The notes: a model not told the origin generated them from the letters alone. 64,000 nt of DNA from Streptomyces aureoverticillatus (GCF_014649395.1 NZ_BMSY01000006.1:62001-126000); one strand, 5' to 3'; shown: positions 8,576 to 18,065, numbered from the stretch's first letter. Program-made: numbers and translations.

Positions 8576-9433
8576 GTGGAGCGGGCGAGAGCACGAGCGG
8601 CGGACGTTGCCGCGCGGTGCGCCGCTGCGCGTGTGCCGGAGCAGCAGGGAGCGCAGGCGCAGCGTGCGGAGCGGGTGGCCCGCGGCGAGCACACGCACGG
8701 CGAGCCCGGCGGCGACCGCCCCGCTTCCGACGAGCTGACACTGGGGGAGTCCGCGCTGCTCGACGAGGCGGCGCCCGGTGCGCACGGCGTTCCCGCCCCG
8801 CGCAGGAGTGTGCAGCGCACCTCCGTCCGCGGTCAGGTGCTCGATGCCCTGCGCGCCGCCCTCGTCGGCGGCGAACTCGCCCCGGGCGAGGTCTACTCGG
8901 CGCCCGCCCTGGGCGACCGCTTCGGCGTCTCCGCGACGCCCGTGCGTGAGGCGATGCAGCAACTCGCCCTCGAGGGCGCGGTGGAGGTCGTACCGAACCG
9001 CGGCTTCCGCGTCACCCGGCGCAGCGCGCGCGAACTCGGGGAGCTGGCGGAGGTGCGGGCGCTCATCGAGGTCCCCGTGATGCTGCGGCTCGCCCGGACC
9101 GTGCCCGCCGAGCAGTGGTGCCGCCTCCGTCCGCTGGCCGAGGCGACCGTGGCCGCCGCGGCCTGCGCCGACCTGGCCCGCTACGCCGAGGCGGACCGTG
9201 CCTTCCACGGCGCCCTGCTCGGCCTCTCCGGCAACCGGCAACTCGTGCAGGTCGCCGACGACTTGCACCGCCGCTCCCAGTGGCCCCTGGTCACCGGACC
9301 CGTCAGCGGCCGCCGTGCCGACCTGGTCGCCGACGCCGCCGAACACACGGCCCTCCTCGAGGCCCTGATCGCCCGCGACCTGCCGGTGGTCCAGTCCCTG
9401 GCGCGCGAGCACTTCGCGGGCGGGGACGCCTGA
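8576..9433 (+). CDS. GntR-family transcriptional regulator, FCD type
   Basis: 285 aa. A disordered, Ala/Arg/Glu-rich N-terminal stretch of about 80 residues precedes the winged helix (SVRGQVLDALRAALVGGELAPGEVYSAPALGDRFGVSATPVREAMQQLALEGAVEVVPNRGFRV), the classic GntR DNA-binding domain. The C-terminal half is an all-helical FCD ligand-binding domain with the usual ELAEVRALIEVPVM start and a D-x3-H type metal/ligand pattern (RYAEADRAFHGALL, and EHTALLEALIARD near the end). FCD regulators usually sense organic acids. Its target is not evident; it is divergent from the FhuF-like gene. The long N-terminal extension is unusual, so an internal start is possible. Confidence 0.85.
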   Translation: MERARARAADVAARCAAARVPEQQGAQAQRAERVARGEHTHGEPGGDRPASDELTLGESALLDEAAPGAHGVPAPRRSVQRTSVRGQVLDALRAALVGGELAPGEVYSAPALGDRFGVSATPVREAMQQLALEGAVEVVPNRGFRVTRRSARELGELAEVRALIEVPVMLRLARTVPAEQWCRLRPLAEATVAAAACADLARYAEADRAFHGALLGLSGNRQLVQVADDLHRRSQWPLVTGPVSGRRADLVADAAEHTALLEALIARDLPVVQSLAREHFAGGDA

Positions 9434-9460
9434 ACGGGCCGTCCCCGCGGTGCGGTTGGT

Positions 9461-10237
9461 TCACGCCGCCGGCGCCGGTGGCGTGAGTTGGGTCGCCAGC
9501 CAGGACGGCACCCCGCCCAGGAGCCGGAACAGGCGGGTGGCCTCGGCGCGCAGGCGGGAGGCTTCGGGTTCGGGTTCGGCGTCGGCCAGCGCCGCCAGCG
9601 CCGGGGCCGTGCCCACCAGGAAGCCGAGCTCCTCGCGGAGCCGGAGGGACTCGGCGAAGCCGTGCCGGGCGTCGGCCAACTCGCCCTCGCGCAGGGCGAG
9701 TCCGGCCAGATGGCGCCAGGTGAAGGAGAGCAGGAGCGGGTCGTCGTGGGCGGTCGCGCCGGCGTGCGCGCGGCGGTAGGCGGCCCGGGCCGCCTGCGGC
9801 GAGTCCGCGATGTGCTCGGCGATCAGGCCCCGCCGGAAGTCCAGGAGGGGCCGCCCGGCGGAGCCGGGAGCGAGCAGCGCGGCGGCACGGCCGAGGGCGG
9901 TCCGGGCCTCGTCGGCCCGGTCGCGTACGTTCAACACGGTCGCGGCGTACGCGAGTTGACCGCGCTCGCAGGCCGCGGCCCCGCGCGCCTCGTCGTCGTC
10001 GGCCACCGCCTCCGCCGTGCGCAGACTGTCCTCCGCCTCGTCCCACCCGTCCCCGGTGAACAGGCAGCGCTCGACCAGGAGGGAGGTTCTCTGGACGGCG
10101 ATGTCCGCACCCGCACGGGTGGCGAGCAGTGCCGCCGCGTCGGTCCAGCAGCCGCGCGAGCGCAGCCGCCATACCGCGGTCTGGAGTGGATCGTGCCCTG
10201 CGTTCGTTCCGGTACCAGACATGGCGGTATGCGCCAC
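9461..10237 (-). CDS. TPR-like helical repeat protein
   Basis: 258 aa, rich in Ala and Leu, with repeated helix pairs of the tetratricopeptide type: ...DEARTALGRAAALL..., ...AARAAYRRAHAGATAHDDPLLLSFTWRHLAGLALREGELADARHGFAESLRLREELG. Such proteins often act as scaffolds. No enzyme motif is seen, and the function is unknown. I take GTG 10237 as start because GGGGAGGG lies 5-6 nt upstream; ATG 10222 is the alternative. It is convergent with the GntR gene, separated by only about 27 bp. Confidence 0.68.
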   Translation of the reverse strand: MAHTAMSGTGTNAGHDPLQTAVWRLRSRGCWTDAAALLATRAGADIAVQRTSLLVERCLFTGDGWDEAEDSLRTAEAVADDDEARGAAACERGQLAYAATVLNVRDRADEARTALGRAAALLAPGSAGRPLLDFRRGLIAEHIADSPQAARAAYRRAHAGATAHDDPLLLSFTWRHLAGLALREGELADARHGFAESLRLREELGFLVGTAPALAALADAEPEPEASRLRAEATRLFRLLGGVPSWLATQLTPPAPAA

Positions 10238-10422
10238 GTTGCCCTCCCCTAGCGCGCCATCGAGCTGTTGAGTCGTGGGCGCATCTCAGCATGGATCGGC
10301 GGGCCCGGCCAAGGGGATGGGTGAAAGATTTCACAAACGAGGGGGAAGGGGCGCACGGAGATCGCGGGGCAATCGAGGGGCAGGCGAGACGGGCGGGACC
10401 CCCGCGGACCCGCGCGCGGGGC

Positions 10423-12108
10423 TCAACTCATGCGCAGGGCCAGGAAGAAGTCCAGCTTGTCCTCAAGTCGGGAAAGGTCACGGCCCGTCAACTGCTCGAT
10501 ACGCCCGACCCGGTAGCGCAGCGTGTTGACGTGCAGGTGCAGCCGCGCCGCGCAGCGCGTCCAGGAGCCGTCGCAGTCGAGGAAGGCCTCCAGGGTGGGG
10601 ATGAGCTCGGCGCGGTGCCTGCGGTCGTACTCACGCAGCGGGTCGAGGAGCCGCGCGGTGAAGGCGCGGCGGACGTCGTCGGGCACGAACGGCAGCAGCA
10701 GGACGTGCGAGGCCAGCTCCTGGTGGCCCGCCGCGCACACCCGCCCCGGCCGCGCCGCGGCGACCCTGCGGGCGTGCCGCGCCTCCTCCAGGGCGCCCCG
10801 CAGCCCCTCCGCCGAATGCACGGCCGCGCTGACGCCGAGCGTGAGCCGCCCGTCGTCCGCGAGCCCCGCGGACAGCGGTTCCCGCACGGCCGCGAGCAGC
10901 GAGTCCGCGAGCAGCCCCGGCTCGGCCCCGTCGGCCTCGGCCGGAAGCGCGGGCAGCGGCACCAGGGCGATGGCCTCGTCGCCGGTGTGGGCCACCGCGA
11001 TGCGGTCGGACGGGTCGGGCCCCGACATCGCCGGGTCGACCAGGATCTCCTCCAGGAGCGCCTGGGCCACCGGCCCGCCCTGGATCTCCCCGGCGGTCCC
11101 GCCGTCCCACTCGACCCGCGCCACCACCACCTGCCAGTGCGGCGCCGTCCCGAGCCCCGGCAGGAGCACCGGCGCCGCCACCCGCAGGCGCGCCGCGATC
11201 TCGGCGGGCGCGGCACCCGTCTGGACCAGCTCAAGGACCTCCTGGGCCAGGCGCCGGCGCACCGTACGCGCCGCGTCCCTGCGGTCCCGCTCCACGGCGA
11301 TCAGCTGGGTGACGCCCTGGAGCAGGTCGAGCCGCTCCTCGGGCCAGTCGCCCGCGTCCGCCTCGACGGCCAGCAGCCAGTCCGACAGGACCGTCTCGCG
11401 CACGTCCCGGGAGGCGTTCACCGCGCCCCGGCCGCTGGAGCGGATGGGGAACAGCGAGTACGTCAGGCCGTCCACGTTCACCCGGTGGGGACCGCGGCGG
11501 CCGGTGCGGGCGGCGGCCAGGTGTTCCCCGGCGAGCCGCGCGCAGACCGCCGCGGGCAGCGCGGGCCCGGCCGTGCTGGACCCGGCGACCGGGCGGCCGG
11601 CGGGGGAGAGCACCCAGGCCCGCAGGTCCAGGTCGGAGCCGAGCAGGTCGAGGACCACGTCGGGGCCGCCGCCCGCGGGGCCCGAGGTCATCAGGCGGCG
11701 GTGCCGGTCCACCACGGCCGCGAGGTCCCCGGCCCGCTCGCCGGACACCTGTCGCACCACGTGCTCGGTGATCGTCGCGAACGCCACCGACTCGTTGACC
11801 GCGAACAGCGGCAGCCGGTGCCGGGCGCACGATTCCACCAGGTCGTCGGGGATGTCGCCGAGCTCCGCCTCGCCCGCGGCAAGAGCCGCGACCCCGGCGG
11901 CCGCGAGAATGCGGACGAACGGCTCACTGTCCGCGGCGTCCCTGCGCCAGGCGAGGCCGGTGAGCACCAGCTCGCCGCCCGCCAGATAGCGGCTGGGGTC
12001 GCGCAGATCCGTGGTCATCACGCCACGGACGGTGCGATCGAGTTCGTCCGCGCCGCCGAGCAGCCTGAGGCCCAGCGCGTCGGTGTCAAGGAGTGCGCGC
12101 AGCCGCAT
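10423..12108 (-). CDS. PucR-family transcriptional regulator of purine catabolism
   Basis: About 561 aa. The N-terminal PucR domain (MRLRALLDTDALGLRLLGGADELDRTVRGVMTTDL...ELVLTGLAWRRD) is followed by a middle GGDEF-like region and the C-terminal PucR helix-turn-helix (FLDCDGSWTRCAARLHLHVNTLRYRVGRIEQLTGRDL). In Bacillus, PucR controls purine degradation genes. Here it is divergent from the xanthine dehydrogenase operon with 373 bp between them, so it probably controls that operon and perhaps the urate genes about 40 kb away. The annotated frame extends to 12348, but conserved sequence begins at ATG 12108, where only a weak GGCGG-like ribosome site is seen. Confidence 0.88.
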   Translation of the reverse strand: MRLRALLDTDALGLRLLGGADELDRTVRGVMTTDLRDPSRYLAGGELVLTGLAWRRDAADSEPFVRILAAAGVAALAAGEAELGDIPDDLVESCARHRLPLFAVNESVAFATITEHVVRQVSGERAGDLAAVVDRHRRLMTSGPAGGGPDVVLDLLGSDLDLRAWVLSPAGRPVAGSSTAGPALPAAVCARLAGEHLAAARTGRRGPHRVNVDGLTYSLFPIRSSGRGAVNASRDVRETVLSDWLLAVEADAGDWPEERLDLLQGVTQLIAVERDRRDAARTVRRRLAQEVLELVQTGAAPAEIAARLRVAAPVLLPGLGTAPHWQVVVARVEWDGGTAGEIQGGPVAQALLEEILVDPAMSGPDPSDRIAVAHTGDEAIALVPLPALPAEADGAEPGLLADSLLAAVREPLSAGLADDGRLTLGVSAAVHSAEGLRGALEEARHARRVAAARPGRVCAAGHQELASHVLLLPFVPDDVRRAFTARLLDPLREYDRRHRAELIPTLEAFLDCDGSWTRCAARLHLHVNTLRYRVGRIEQLTGRDLSRLEDKLDFFLALRMS

Positions 12109-12481
12109 GGTGTCGTCGCCGCCGATCTGTCTCGATTTCACGTGTGGCCGGAGACCCCGGTGATCCGGGGGCCGCCGGGGCCCCGGGGCGCCACGGTTTC
12201 CAGGGGGAATCCGCGAGGTTACTGAGGCCCGTTCTTCATACGAATCTACAAGACTCACGCCTTGGCCAGCCAACTCCTTCATGGTTTCGGTGACTGACCC
12301 CATCGGACGACCGGGCGGTGTACTTGCCCCACTCCGCGTTAACAGCACATGAACGAGTAGTCGAGAGGCGAAGGGCCAGCTTGGCCGGATCGTTCGCCCC
12401 GGCTCGTCAGCCTAGTAAGCCCCGGCCGGTCTCCCCGCGGGAGCCCGGCCGCCAGGCACGATTACGAAGAGAGAGCCACTC
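12109..12481. promoter_or_regulatory. Divergent control region between pucR-type gene and xdh operon
   Basis: 373 bp with no supported gene. It contains a GC-rich snap-back stretch (12160-12195) near the regulator start. It also holds a locally AT-richer segment (12228-12260) and a TAGTAA -10-like hexamer at 12413. The xdh operon has GAGAGAG before ATG 12482. No palindrome convincing enough to call a PucR operator was found. Confidence 0.45.
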
Positions 12482-13372
12482 ATGGACTTCCTTCGCCCCG
12501 CCAGTTGGGAGGAGGCGCTCGCCGCGAAGGCCGAGCACCCCACCGCTGTGCCGATTGCGGGTGGCACCGATGTCATGGTCGAGATCAACTTCGACCACCG
12601 TCGTCCGGAGTACCTGCTGGACCTCAACCGCATCGGTGAGCTGCGGGAGTGGGAGGTCGGTGCGGACACCGTCCGGCTCGGCGCCTCGGTTCCGTACACC
12701 CAGATCATGGAGAACCTGCGCGCGGAGCTGCCCGGCCTCGCCCTCGCCTCGCACACCGTGGCCTCGCCGCAGATCCGCAACCGCGGCGGCGTCGGCGGCA
12801 ACCTCGGCACCGCCTCGCCCGCGGGTGACGCCCATCCGGCGCTGCTGGCCGCCGACTGCGAGGTGGAGGCGGAGTCCGTACGCGGCTCCCGGCTGATCCC
12901 GATCGACGCGTTCTACACCGGCGTGAAGCGCAACGCGCTCGCCCCCGACGAGCTGATCCGGGCCGTCCACATCAAGAAGGCCGACGGCCCGCAGCAGTAC
13001 TCGAAGGTGGGAACCCGCAACGCGATGGTCATCGCCGTGTGCGCCTTCGGCATCGCGCTGCACCCCGAGACCCGCACGGTGCGCACCGGCATCGGCTCGG
13101 CCGCCCCGACGCCCATTCGCGCCAAGGCGGCCGAGGAGTTCCTGAACGCGGCGCTCGACGAGGGTGGCTTCTGGGACAGCAAGAAGATCATCACGCCCTC
13201 GATCGCCAAGCAGTTCGCGGAGCTCGCCTCCGGTGCCGCCAACCCGATCGACGACGTCCGCGGCACGGCGAGCTACCGCCGGCACGCCGTCGGCATCATG
13301 GCCCGCCGCACGCTCGGCTGGACCTGGGAGTCGTACCGCGGCAAGGGCCGCAGCACGGAGGGAGTCGCGTAA
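12482..13372 (+). CDS. Xanthine dehydrogenase FAD-binding subunit
   Basis: 296 aa, the medium, FAD-binding subunit of a three-gene molybdenum hydroxylase. It passes electrons from the iron-sulfur subunit to FAD and NAD. The FAD-binding motif AGGTDVMVEIN (residues about 24-34) and the second motif RNRGGVGGNLGTASPAGD (about 100-117) are present, as in the CoxM/XdhB family. The C-terminal CO_deh_flav_C domain follows, ending ...TASYRRHAVGIMARRTL. A GAGAGAG ribosome site precedes the ATG. Its TAA stop overlaps the next ATG by one base, showing tight operon structure. Confidence 0.93.
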   Translation: MDFLRPASWEEALAAKAEHPTAVPIAGGTDVMVEINFDHRRPEYLLDLNRIGELREWEVGADTVRLGASVPYTQIMENLRAELPGLALASHTVASPQIRNRGGVGGNLGTASPAGDAHPALLAADCEVEAESVRGSRLIPIDAFYTGVKRNALAPDELIRAVHIKKADGPQQYSKVGTRNAMVIAVCAFGIALHPETRTVRTGIGSAAPTPIRAKAAEEFLNAALDEGGFWDSKKIITPSIAKQFAELASGAANPIDDVRGTASYRRHAVGIMARRTLGWTWESYRGKGRSTEGVA

Positions 13373-14004
13373 TGCGTGTCAACTTCACGGTCAACGGCCG
13401 TCAGCAGGAAGCGGACGACGTCTGGGAGGGCGAGTCCCTTCTGTACGTGCTGCGTGAGCGCATGGGGCTTCCGGGCTCCAAGAACGCCTGCGAGCAGGGC
13501 GAGTGCGGTTCCTGCACGGTCCGGCTCGACGGGGTGCCGGTGTGTTCGTGCCTGGTCGCGGCCGGGCAGGTGGAGGGCCGCGAGGTCACCACCGTCGAGG
13601 GCCTCGCCGACTACGCCAGGCAGCGCGAGGAGCACGGCGGCTGCGCGTCCGGCGCCTGCGGCACCTCGCTCCAGGAAGCCCAGCAGTGGCGGGCCAATCC
13701 GGCCAAGGGAGCGACCGACTCGCAGACCGGCGAGGTCGGCGGCGGCAACCCGGCCGCGGCGCTCTCTCCCATCCAGCAGGCGTTCATCGACGCGGGCGCC
13801 GTCCAGTGCGGCTTCTGCACCCCCGGCCTGCTCATCGCGGCCGACGAGATGCTGGAGCGCAACCCGCAGCCGACCGACGCGGACATCCGCGAGGCGCTCT
13901 CCGGCAACCTCTGCCGCTGCACCGGATACGAGAAGATCCTGGACGCGGTGCGCCTCGCCGCCGCCCGCCAGGACCGTCAGGGACTTCAGGAAGGGGCGGT
14001 CTGA
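13372..14004 (+). CDS. Xanthine dehydrogenase 2Fe-2S subunit
   Basis: 210 aa. The plant-type ferredoxin domain has Cys40, Cys45 and Cys48 (CEQGECGSC) and Cys60. The second [2Fe-2S] domain has Cys146 and Cys149 (CGFC) and Cys181 and Cys183 (LCRC). It carries electrons from the molybdenum centre to FAD. Compared with a typical CoxS-type subunit, the linker between the two cluster domains is longer by roughly 45 residues (about 85-132) and holds an extra CASGAC pair (Cys91, Cys96). The true start is ATG 13372, overlapping the previous stop; a longer upstream frame is an artefact. The next gene begins 3 nt after the stop. Confidence 0.93.
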   Translation: MRVNFTVNGRQQEADDVWEGESLLYVLRERMGLPGSKNACEQGECGSCTVRLDGVPVCSCLVAAGQVEGREVTTVEGLADYARQREEHGGCASGACGTSLQEAQQWRANPAKGATDSQTGEVGGGNPAAALSPIQQAFIDAGAVQCGFCTPGLLIAADEMLERNPQPTDADIREALSGNLCRCTGYEKILDAVRLAAARQDRQGLQEGAV

Positions 14005-14006
14005 TC

Positions 14007-16397
14007 ATGGGTTCCACCCGTACGACCGGCGTACCCACCAAGCTCACCCAGGGCTCCCAGACCAAGGGCGGCATCGGCGAGTCGACGCTGCGGCCCGACG
14101 GCACCCTGAAGGTCACCGGCGAGTTCGCGTACTCCTCGGACATGTGGCACGAGGACATGCTGTGGGGCCAGACCCTGCGCAGCACCGTGGCGCACGCCGA
14201 GATCGTGTCCATCGACACCTCCGAGGCGCTCGCCCAGGCCGGTGTCTACGCCGTCCTGACCTACGACGACCTGCCGGCCGCGATGAAGAACTACGGCCTG
14301 GAGATCCAGGACACCCCGGTTCTCGCGCACAAGAAGGTCCGCCACCACGGTGAGCCGGTCGCCCTCGTGGCCGCCGACCACCCGGAGACCGCCCGCCGCG
14401 CCGCCGCCAAGATCAAGATCGAGTACCGGGAGCTGCCCCTCGTCACCGACGAGGCGTCGGCGACCGCTCCCGACGCCGTCCTCGTGCACGAGGGCCGCGA
14501 CGACGAGCACTCCCGGCACGTCCCGCACCCGAACATCGTGCACCGCCAGCCGATCATCCGCGGCGACGCGGCCGAGGCCGCCAAGAAGGCCGACGTCATC
14601 GTCAAGGGCGAGTACACCTTCGGCATGCAGGACCAGGCGTTCCTCGGCCCGGAGTCCGGCCTCGCGGTGCCCGCCGAGGACGGCGGTGTCGACCTCTACG
14701 TCGCCACCCAGTGGCTGCACTCCGACCTCGAACAGATCGCCCCCGTCCTCGGCCTGCCCGAGGAGAAGGTGCGCATGACGCTGTCCGGCGTCGGCGGCGC
14801 CTTCGGCGGTCGCGAGGACATCTCGATGCAGATCCACGCCTGCCTCCTCGCGCTGCGCACCGGCAAGCCGGTCAAGATCGTCTACAACCGCTTCGAGTCC
14901 TTCTTCGGCCACGTGCACCGCCACCCGGCGAAGCTGTACTACGAGCACGGCGCCACCAAGGACGGCAAGCTCACGCACATGAAGTGCAGGATCGTCCTGG
15001 ACGGCGGCGCCTACGCGTCGGCCTCCCCGGCGGTCGTCGGCAACGCGTCCTCGCTGAGCGTCGGCCCGTACGTGGTCGAGAACGTCGACATCGAGGCCAT
15101 CGCGCTCTACACCAACAACCCGCCCTGCGGCGCCATGCGCGGCTTCGGCGCCGTCCAGGCGTGCTTCGCGTACGAGGCCCAGATGGACAAGCTGGCCGCC
15201 AAGCTGGGCATGGACCCGGTCGAGTTCCGGCAGCTGAACGCCATGGAGCAGGGCACGCTGCTGCCGACCGGACAGGTGGTGGACTCGCCCGCCCCGGTCG
15301 CCGAGATCCTGCGCCGCGTGAAGGCCCGCCCGCTGCCGCCCGAGCGCCAGTGGGAGAGCTCCGAGGGCGCGGACGTCCGCCAGCTCCCCGGCGGCCTGTC
15401 CAACACCACGCACGGCGAAGGCGTCGTACGCGGTGTGGGCTACGCGGTCGGCATCAAGAACGTCGGCTTCTCCGAGGGCTTCGACGACTACTCCACCGCC
15501 AAGGTGCGCATGGAGGTCATCAACGGCGAACCGGTCGCGACCGTGCACACCGCGATGGCGGAGGTCGGCCAGGGCGGTGTCACCGTCCACGCGCAGATCG
15601 CGCGGACCGAGCTCGGCGTCACCCAGGTGACGATCCACCCCGCCGACACCCAGGTGGGCAGCGCCGGTTCGTCGTCCGCGTCGCGCCAGACGTACGTCAC
15701 CGGCGGCGCCGTCAAGAACTCCTGCGAGCTGGTGCGCGAGAAGGTCCTGGAGATCGGCCGCCGCAAGTTCGGCACGTACCACCCCGCCTGGGCCACCGCC
15801 GAGCTGCTGCTCGAAGGCGGCAAGGTCGTCACCGACGGCGGCGAGGTCCTCGGTGACCTCGTGGACGTCCTGGAGGGCGAGAGCGTCGAGGTCGAGGCCG
15901 AGTGGCGGCACCGCCCCACCGAGCCCTTCGACCTGCGCACCGGACAGGGCAACGGCCACGTCCAGTACTCCTTCGCCGCGCACCGCGCGGTCGTCGAGGT
16001 CGACACCGAGCTGGGCCTGGTCAAGGTCATCGAGCTCGCCTGCGCGCAGGACGTCGGCAAGGCGCTCAACCCGCTGTCCGTGCTCGGCCAGATCCAGGGT
16101 GGCACCACCCAGGGCCTGGGCGTCGCGGTCATGGAGGAGATCATCGTCGACCCGAAGACCGCGAAGGTGAAGAACCCCTCCTTCACGGACTACCTCATCC
16201 CCACCATCCTCGACACGCCGACCATCCCCGTCGACGTGCTCGAACTCGCCGACGAGCACGCGCCGTACGGGCTCCGTGGCATCGGCGAGGCCCCCACCCT
16301 GTCGTCCACCCCGGCCGTCCTCGCGGCGATCCGCAACGCGACGGGTCTGGAGCTCAACAGGACGCCGGTACGTCCCGAGCACCTCACCGGCACGTAG
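14007..16397 (+). CDS. Xanthine dehydrogenase molybdopterin-binding subunit
   Basis: 796 aa, the large catalytic subunit that hydroxylates hypoxanthine/xanthine to urate at a molybdenum-pterin centre. The small N-terminal a/b hammerhead domain (about 20-145) is followed by the Mo-binding domains. GVGGAFGGRED, CGAMRGFGAVQ (with the conserved substrate Arg), VGQGGVTVHAQIA and the C-terminal GIGEAPT, which contains the catalytic Glu, are all visible. Length and motifs fit XdhA-type subunits. It completes the FAD, Fe-S and Mo gene order. A hairpin-type terminator follows at 16412-16434. Confidence 0.94.
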   Translation: MGSTRTTGVPTKLTQGSQTKGGIGESTLRPDGTLKVTGEFAYSSDMWHEDMLWGQTLRSTVAHAEIVSIDTSEALAQAGVYAVLTYDDLPAAMKNYGLEIQDTPVLAHKKVRHHGEPVALVAADHPETARRAAAKIKIEYRELPLVTDEASATAPDAVLVHEGRDDEHSRHVPHPNIVHRQPIIRGDAAEAAKKADVIVKGEYTFGMQDQAFLGPESGLAVPAEDGGVDLYVATQWLHSDLEQIAPVLGLPEEKVRMTLSGVGGAFGGREDISMQIHACLLALRTGKPVKIVYNRFESFFGHVHRHPAKLYYEHGATKDGKLTHMKCRIVLDGGAYASASPAVVGNASSLSVGPYVVENVDIEAIALYTNNPPCGAMRGFGAVQACFAYEAQMDKLAAKLGMDPVEFRQLNAMEQGTLLPTGQVVDSPAPVAEILRRVKARPLPPERQWESSEGADVRQLPGGLSNTTHGEGVVRGVGYAVGIKNVGFSEGFDDYSTAKVRMEVINGEPVATVHTAMAEVGQGGVTVHAQIARTELGVTQVTIHPADTQVGSAGSSSASRQTYVTGGAVKNSCELVREKVLEIGRRKFGTYHPAWATAELLLEGGKVVTDGGEVLGDLVDVLEGESVEVEAEWRHRPTEPFDLRTGQGNGHVQYSFAAHRAVVEVDTELGLVKVIELACAQDVGKALNPLSVLGQIQGGTTQGLGVAVMEEIIVDPKTAKVKNPSFTDYLIPTILDTPTIPVDVLELADEHAPYGLRGIGEAPTLSSTPAVLAAIRNATGLELNRTPVRPEHLTGT

Positions 16398-16411
16398 CCC
16401 TCCGGGGTGAG

Positions 16412-16434
16412 CCGGGGGGCTTTCGCCCCCCCGG
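16412..16434 (+). terminator. Probable terminator after the xdh subunit genes
   Basis: CCGGGGGGC, loop TTTC, then GCCCCCCCGG forms a 9-bp GC stem with one bulge, 14 bp after the stop of the Mo subunit gene. There is no clear T-run, as is usual in Streptomyces. Some read-through into the permease gene is plausible. Confidence 0.65.
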
Positions 16435-16538
16435 ACCCCCTCTCCTTAGTTCGTCTCGGGCCGTCCCCCGGGTCGTGCGCACCATCCCAAATCCCGCAGC
16501 ACCGCGGGTGCCCCTGTGAACCTTGGGAGTAGGCAACC

Positions 16539-17996
16539 ATGACCCAGCAGTCACTGGAGCCCAAGACCACCGCCGAGGACGCGGGCCACGGCTCACGCGT
16601 CCCGGCCGGGCGGTCTTGGCTGGACCGGTACTTTCACATATCCCTCAGAGGATCGACGGTCGCGCGTGAGGTGCGCGGCGGCATCACCACCTTCATGGCG
16701 ATGGCGTACATCGTCCTGCTCAACCCGCTGATCCTGTCCGGCAAGGACGCGGCGGGCGACACGATGGGGCAGAAGGCCCTCATCACCGCCACGGCCTTCG
16801 CCGCGGCCGTCACCACGCTCCTCATGGGCTTCGTCGGCAAGGTGCCGCTTGCCCTGGCCGCCGGACTCTCCGTATCCGGTGTCATCGCCTCGCAGGTCGC
16901 GCCCGAGATGACCTGGCCGCAGGCCATGGGCATGTGTGTGATGTACGGCGTGGTGATCATGCTCCTGGTCGTCACCGGCCTGCGCGAGATGATCATGAAC
17001 GCGATCCCGCTCGCGCTCAAGCACGGCATCACCATGGGCATCGGCCTGTTCATCGCCATCATCGGCCTGGTCAAGGGCGGCTTCGTCCACCAGGGCAAGG
17101 CGACCCCGCTGACCCTCGGCCCGGCCGGCGAGCTCCAGGGCTGGCCCGTCCTGCTCTTCGCCGGCACCCTGCTCCTGATCTTCATGCTGCAGGCCCGCAA
17201 CACCCCCGGCGCCATCCTGATCGGCATCGTCACCGGCACCGTCGTGGCCGTCGCCCTGAACGCGATGGACGTCATCGACCCCAAGCAGTGGGCCAACGGC
17301 GCCCCCGAGCTGCACGGCAGCGCGGTCTCCTCGCCCGACTTCTCGCTCTTCGGAGACGTCGAGTTCGGCGGCTGGGGCGAGGTCGGCGCGATGACGGTCG
17401 GCATGATCGTCTTCACCCTGGTGCTCGCGGGCTTCTTCGACGCCATGGCGACGATCATCGGCGTCGGCACCGAGGCCAACCTGGCCGACGACAAGGGCCG
17501 CATGCCCGGCCTGTCCAAGGCCCTGTTCATCGACGGCGCCGGCGGCGCGATCGGCGGCGTGGCGGGCGGCTCCGGCCAGACCGTCTTCGTCGAGTCCGCG
17601 ACCGGCGTCGGCGAGGGCGCCCGCACGGGCCTGTCCTCCGTCATCACCGGTCTGTTCTTCGCGGCCTGCCTGTTCTTCACGCCCGTCACCGCGATCGTCC
17701 CGCAGGAGGTCGCGTCCGCCGCGCTCGTCGTCATCGGAGCGATGATGATGATGAACGCACGGCACGTCGACTGGGCCGACCGCGCCACGGCGATCCCGGT
17801 GTTCCTCACCGTGGTCCTGATGCCCTTCACGTACACCATCACCACCGGTGTCGCGGCGGGTGTCATCGCCTGGGTCGCGATCAAGATCGCTCAGGGCAAG
17901 GCACGGGAGATCGGGGCCTTCATGTGGGGCCTGACCGTGATCTTCCTCGTGTACTTCGCCCTGAGCCCCATCGAAAGCTGGATGGGCGTCCACTGA
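16539..17996 (+). CDS. NCS2-family purine permease, AzgA-like
   Basis: 485 aa integral membrane protein with about 12-14 hydrophobic helices. It carries the AzgA/GhxP-type pattern: GGITTFMAMAYIVLLNPLIL near the start, then GFVGKVPLALAAGLSVSG, and FDAMATIIGVGTEANLADDKGRMPG followed by SGQTVFVESATGVGEGARTGLSSVITG. This branch of NCS2 moves adenine, guanine or hypoxanthine by proton symport, which suits feeding of the neighbouring xanthine dehydrogenase. It differs clearly from the two UraA/PucJ-like NCS2 permeases at 58.6 and 61.7 kb. Guanine/hypoxanthine is the likely substrate, by inference. Confidence 0.9.
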   Translation: MTQQSLEPKTTAEDAGHGSRVPAGRSWLDRYFHISLRGSTVAREVRGGITTFMAMAYIVLLNPLILSGKDAAGDTMGQKALITATAFAAAVTTLLMGFVGKVPLALAAGLSVSGVIASQVAPEMTWPQAMGMCVMYGVVIMLLVVTGLREMIMNAIPLALKHGITMGIGLFIAIIGLVKGGFVHQGKATPLTLGPAGELQGWPVLLFAGTLLLIFMLQARNTPGAILIGIVTGTVVAVALNAMDVIDPKQWANGAPELHGSAVSSPDFSLFGDVEFGGWGEVGAMTVGMIVFTLVLAGFFDAMATIIGVGTEANLADDKGRMPGLSKALFIDGAGGAIGGVAGGSGQTVFVESATGVGEGARTGLSSVITGLFFAACLFFTPVTAIVPQEVASAALVVIGAMMMMNARHVDWADRATAIPVFLTVVLMPFTYTITTGVAAGVIAWVAIKIAQGKAREIGAFMWGLTVIFLVYFALSPIESWMGVH

Positions 17997-18019
17997 GGCG
18001 CCGCCCCGGCCCCGTAGCC

Positions 18020-18044
18020 GCTGAGCCTCTCGGGGAGGCTCAGC
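18020..18044 (+). terminator. Perfect 10-bp hairpin between permease and xdhC
   Basis: GCTGAGCCTC, loop TCGGG, GAGGCTCAGC: a perfect stem 23 bp after the permease stop and 21 bp before the ATG of the XdhC-like gene. It could act as a terminator, an attenuator or a processing/stability element within the operon. Confidence 0.65.
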
Positions 18045-18065
18045 AGACCCCCTGAGGAGACCGAG

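Noticed and set aside
13986..16382. 798-codon open frame antisense to the xanthine dehydrogenase Mo subunit
   Set aside because: It mirrors codon bias of the real gene (high-GC antisense frames stay open) and its translation is a Val/Gly/Arg/His/Asp-rich sequence without family motifs.
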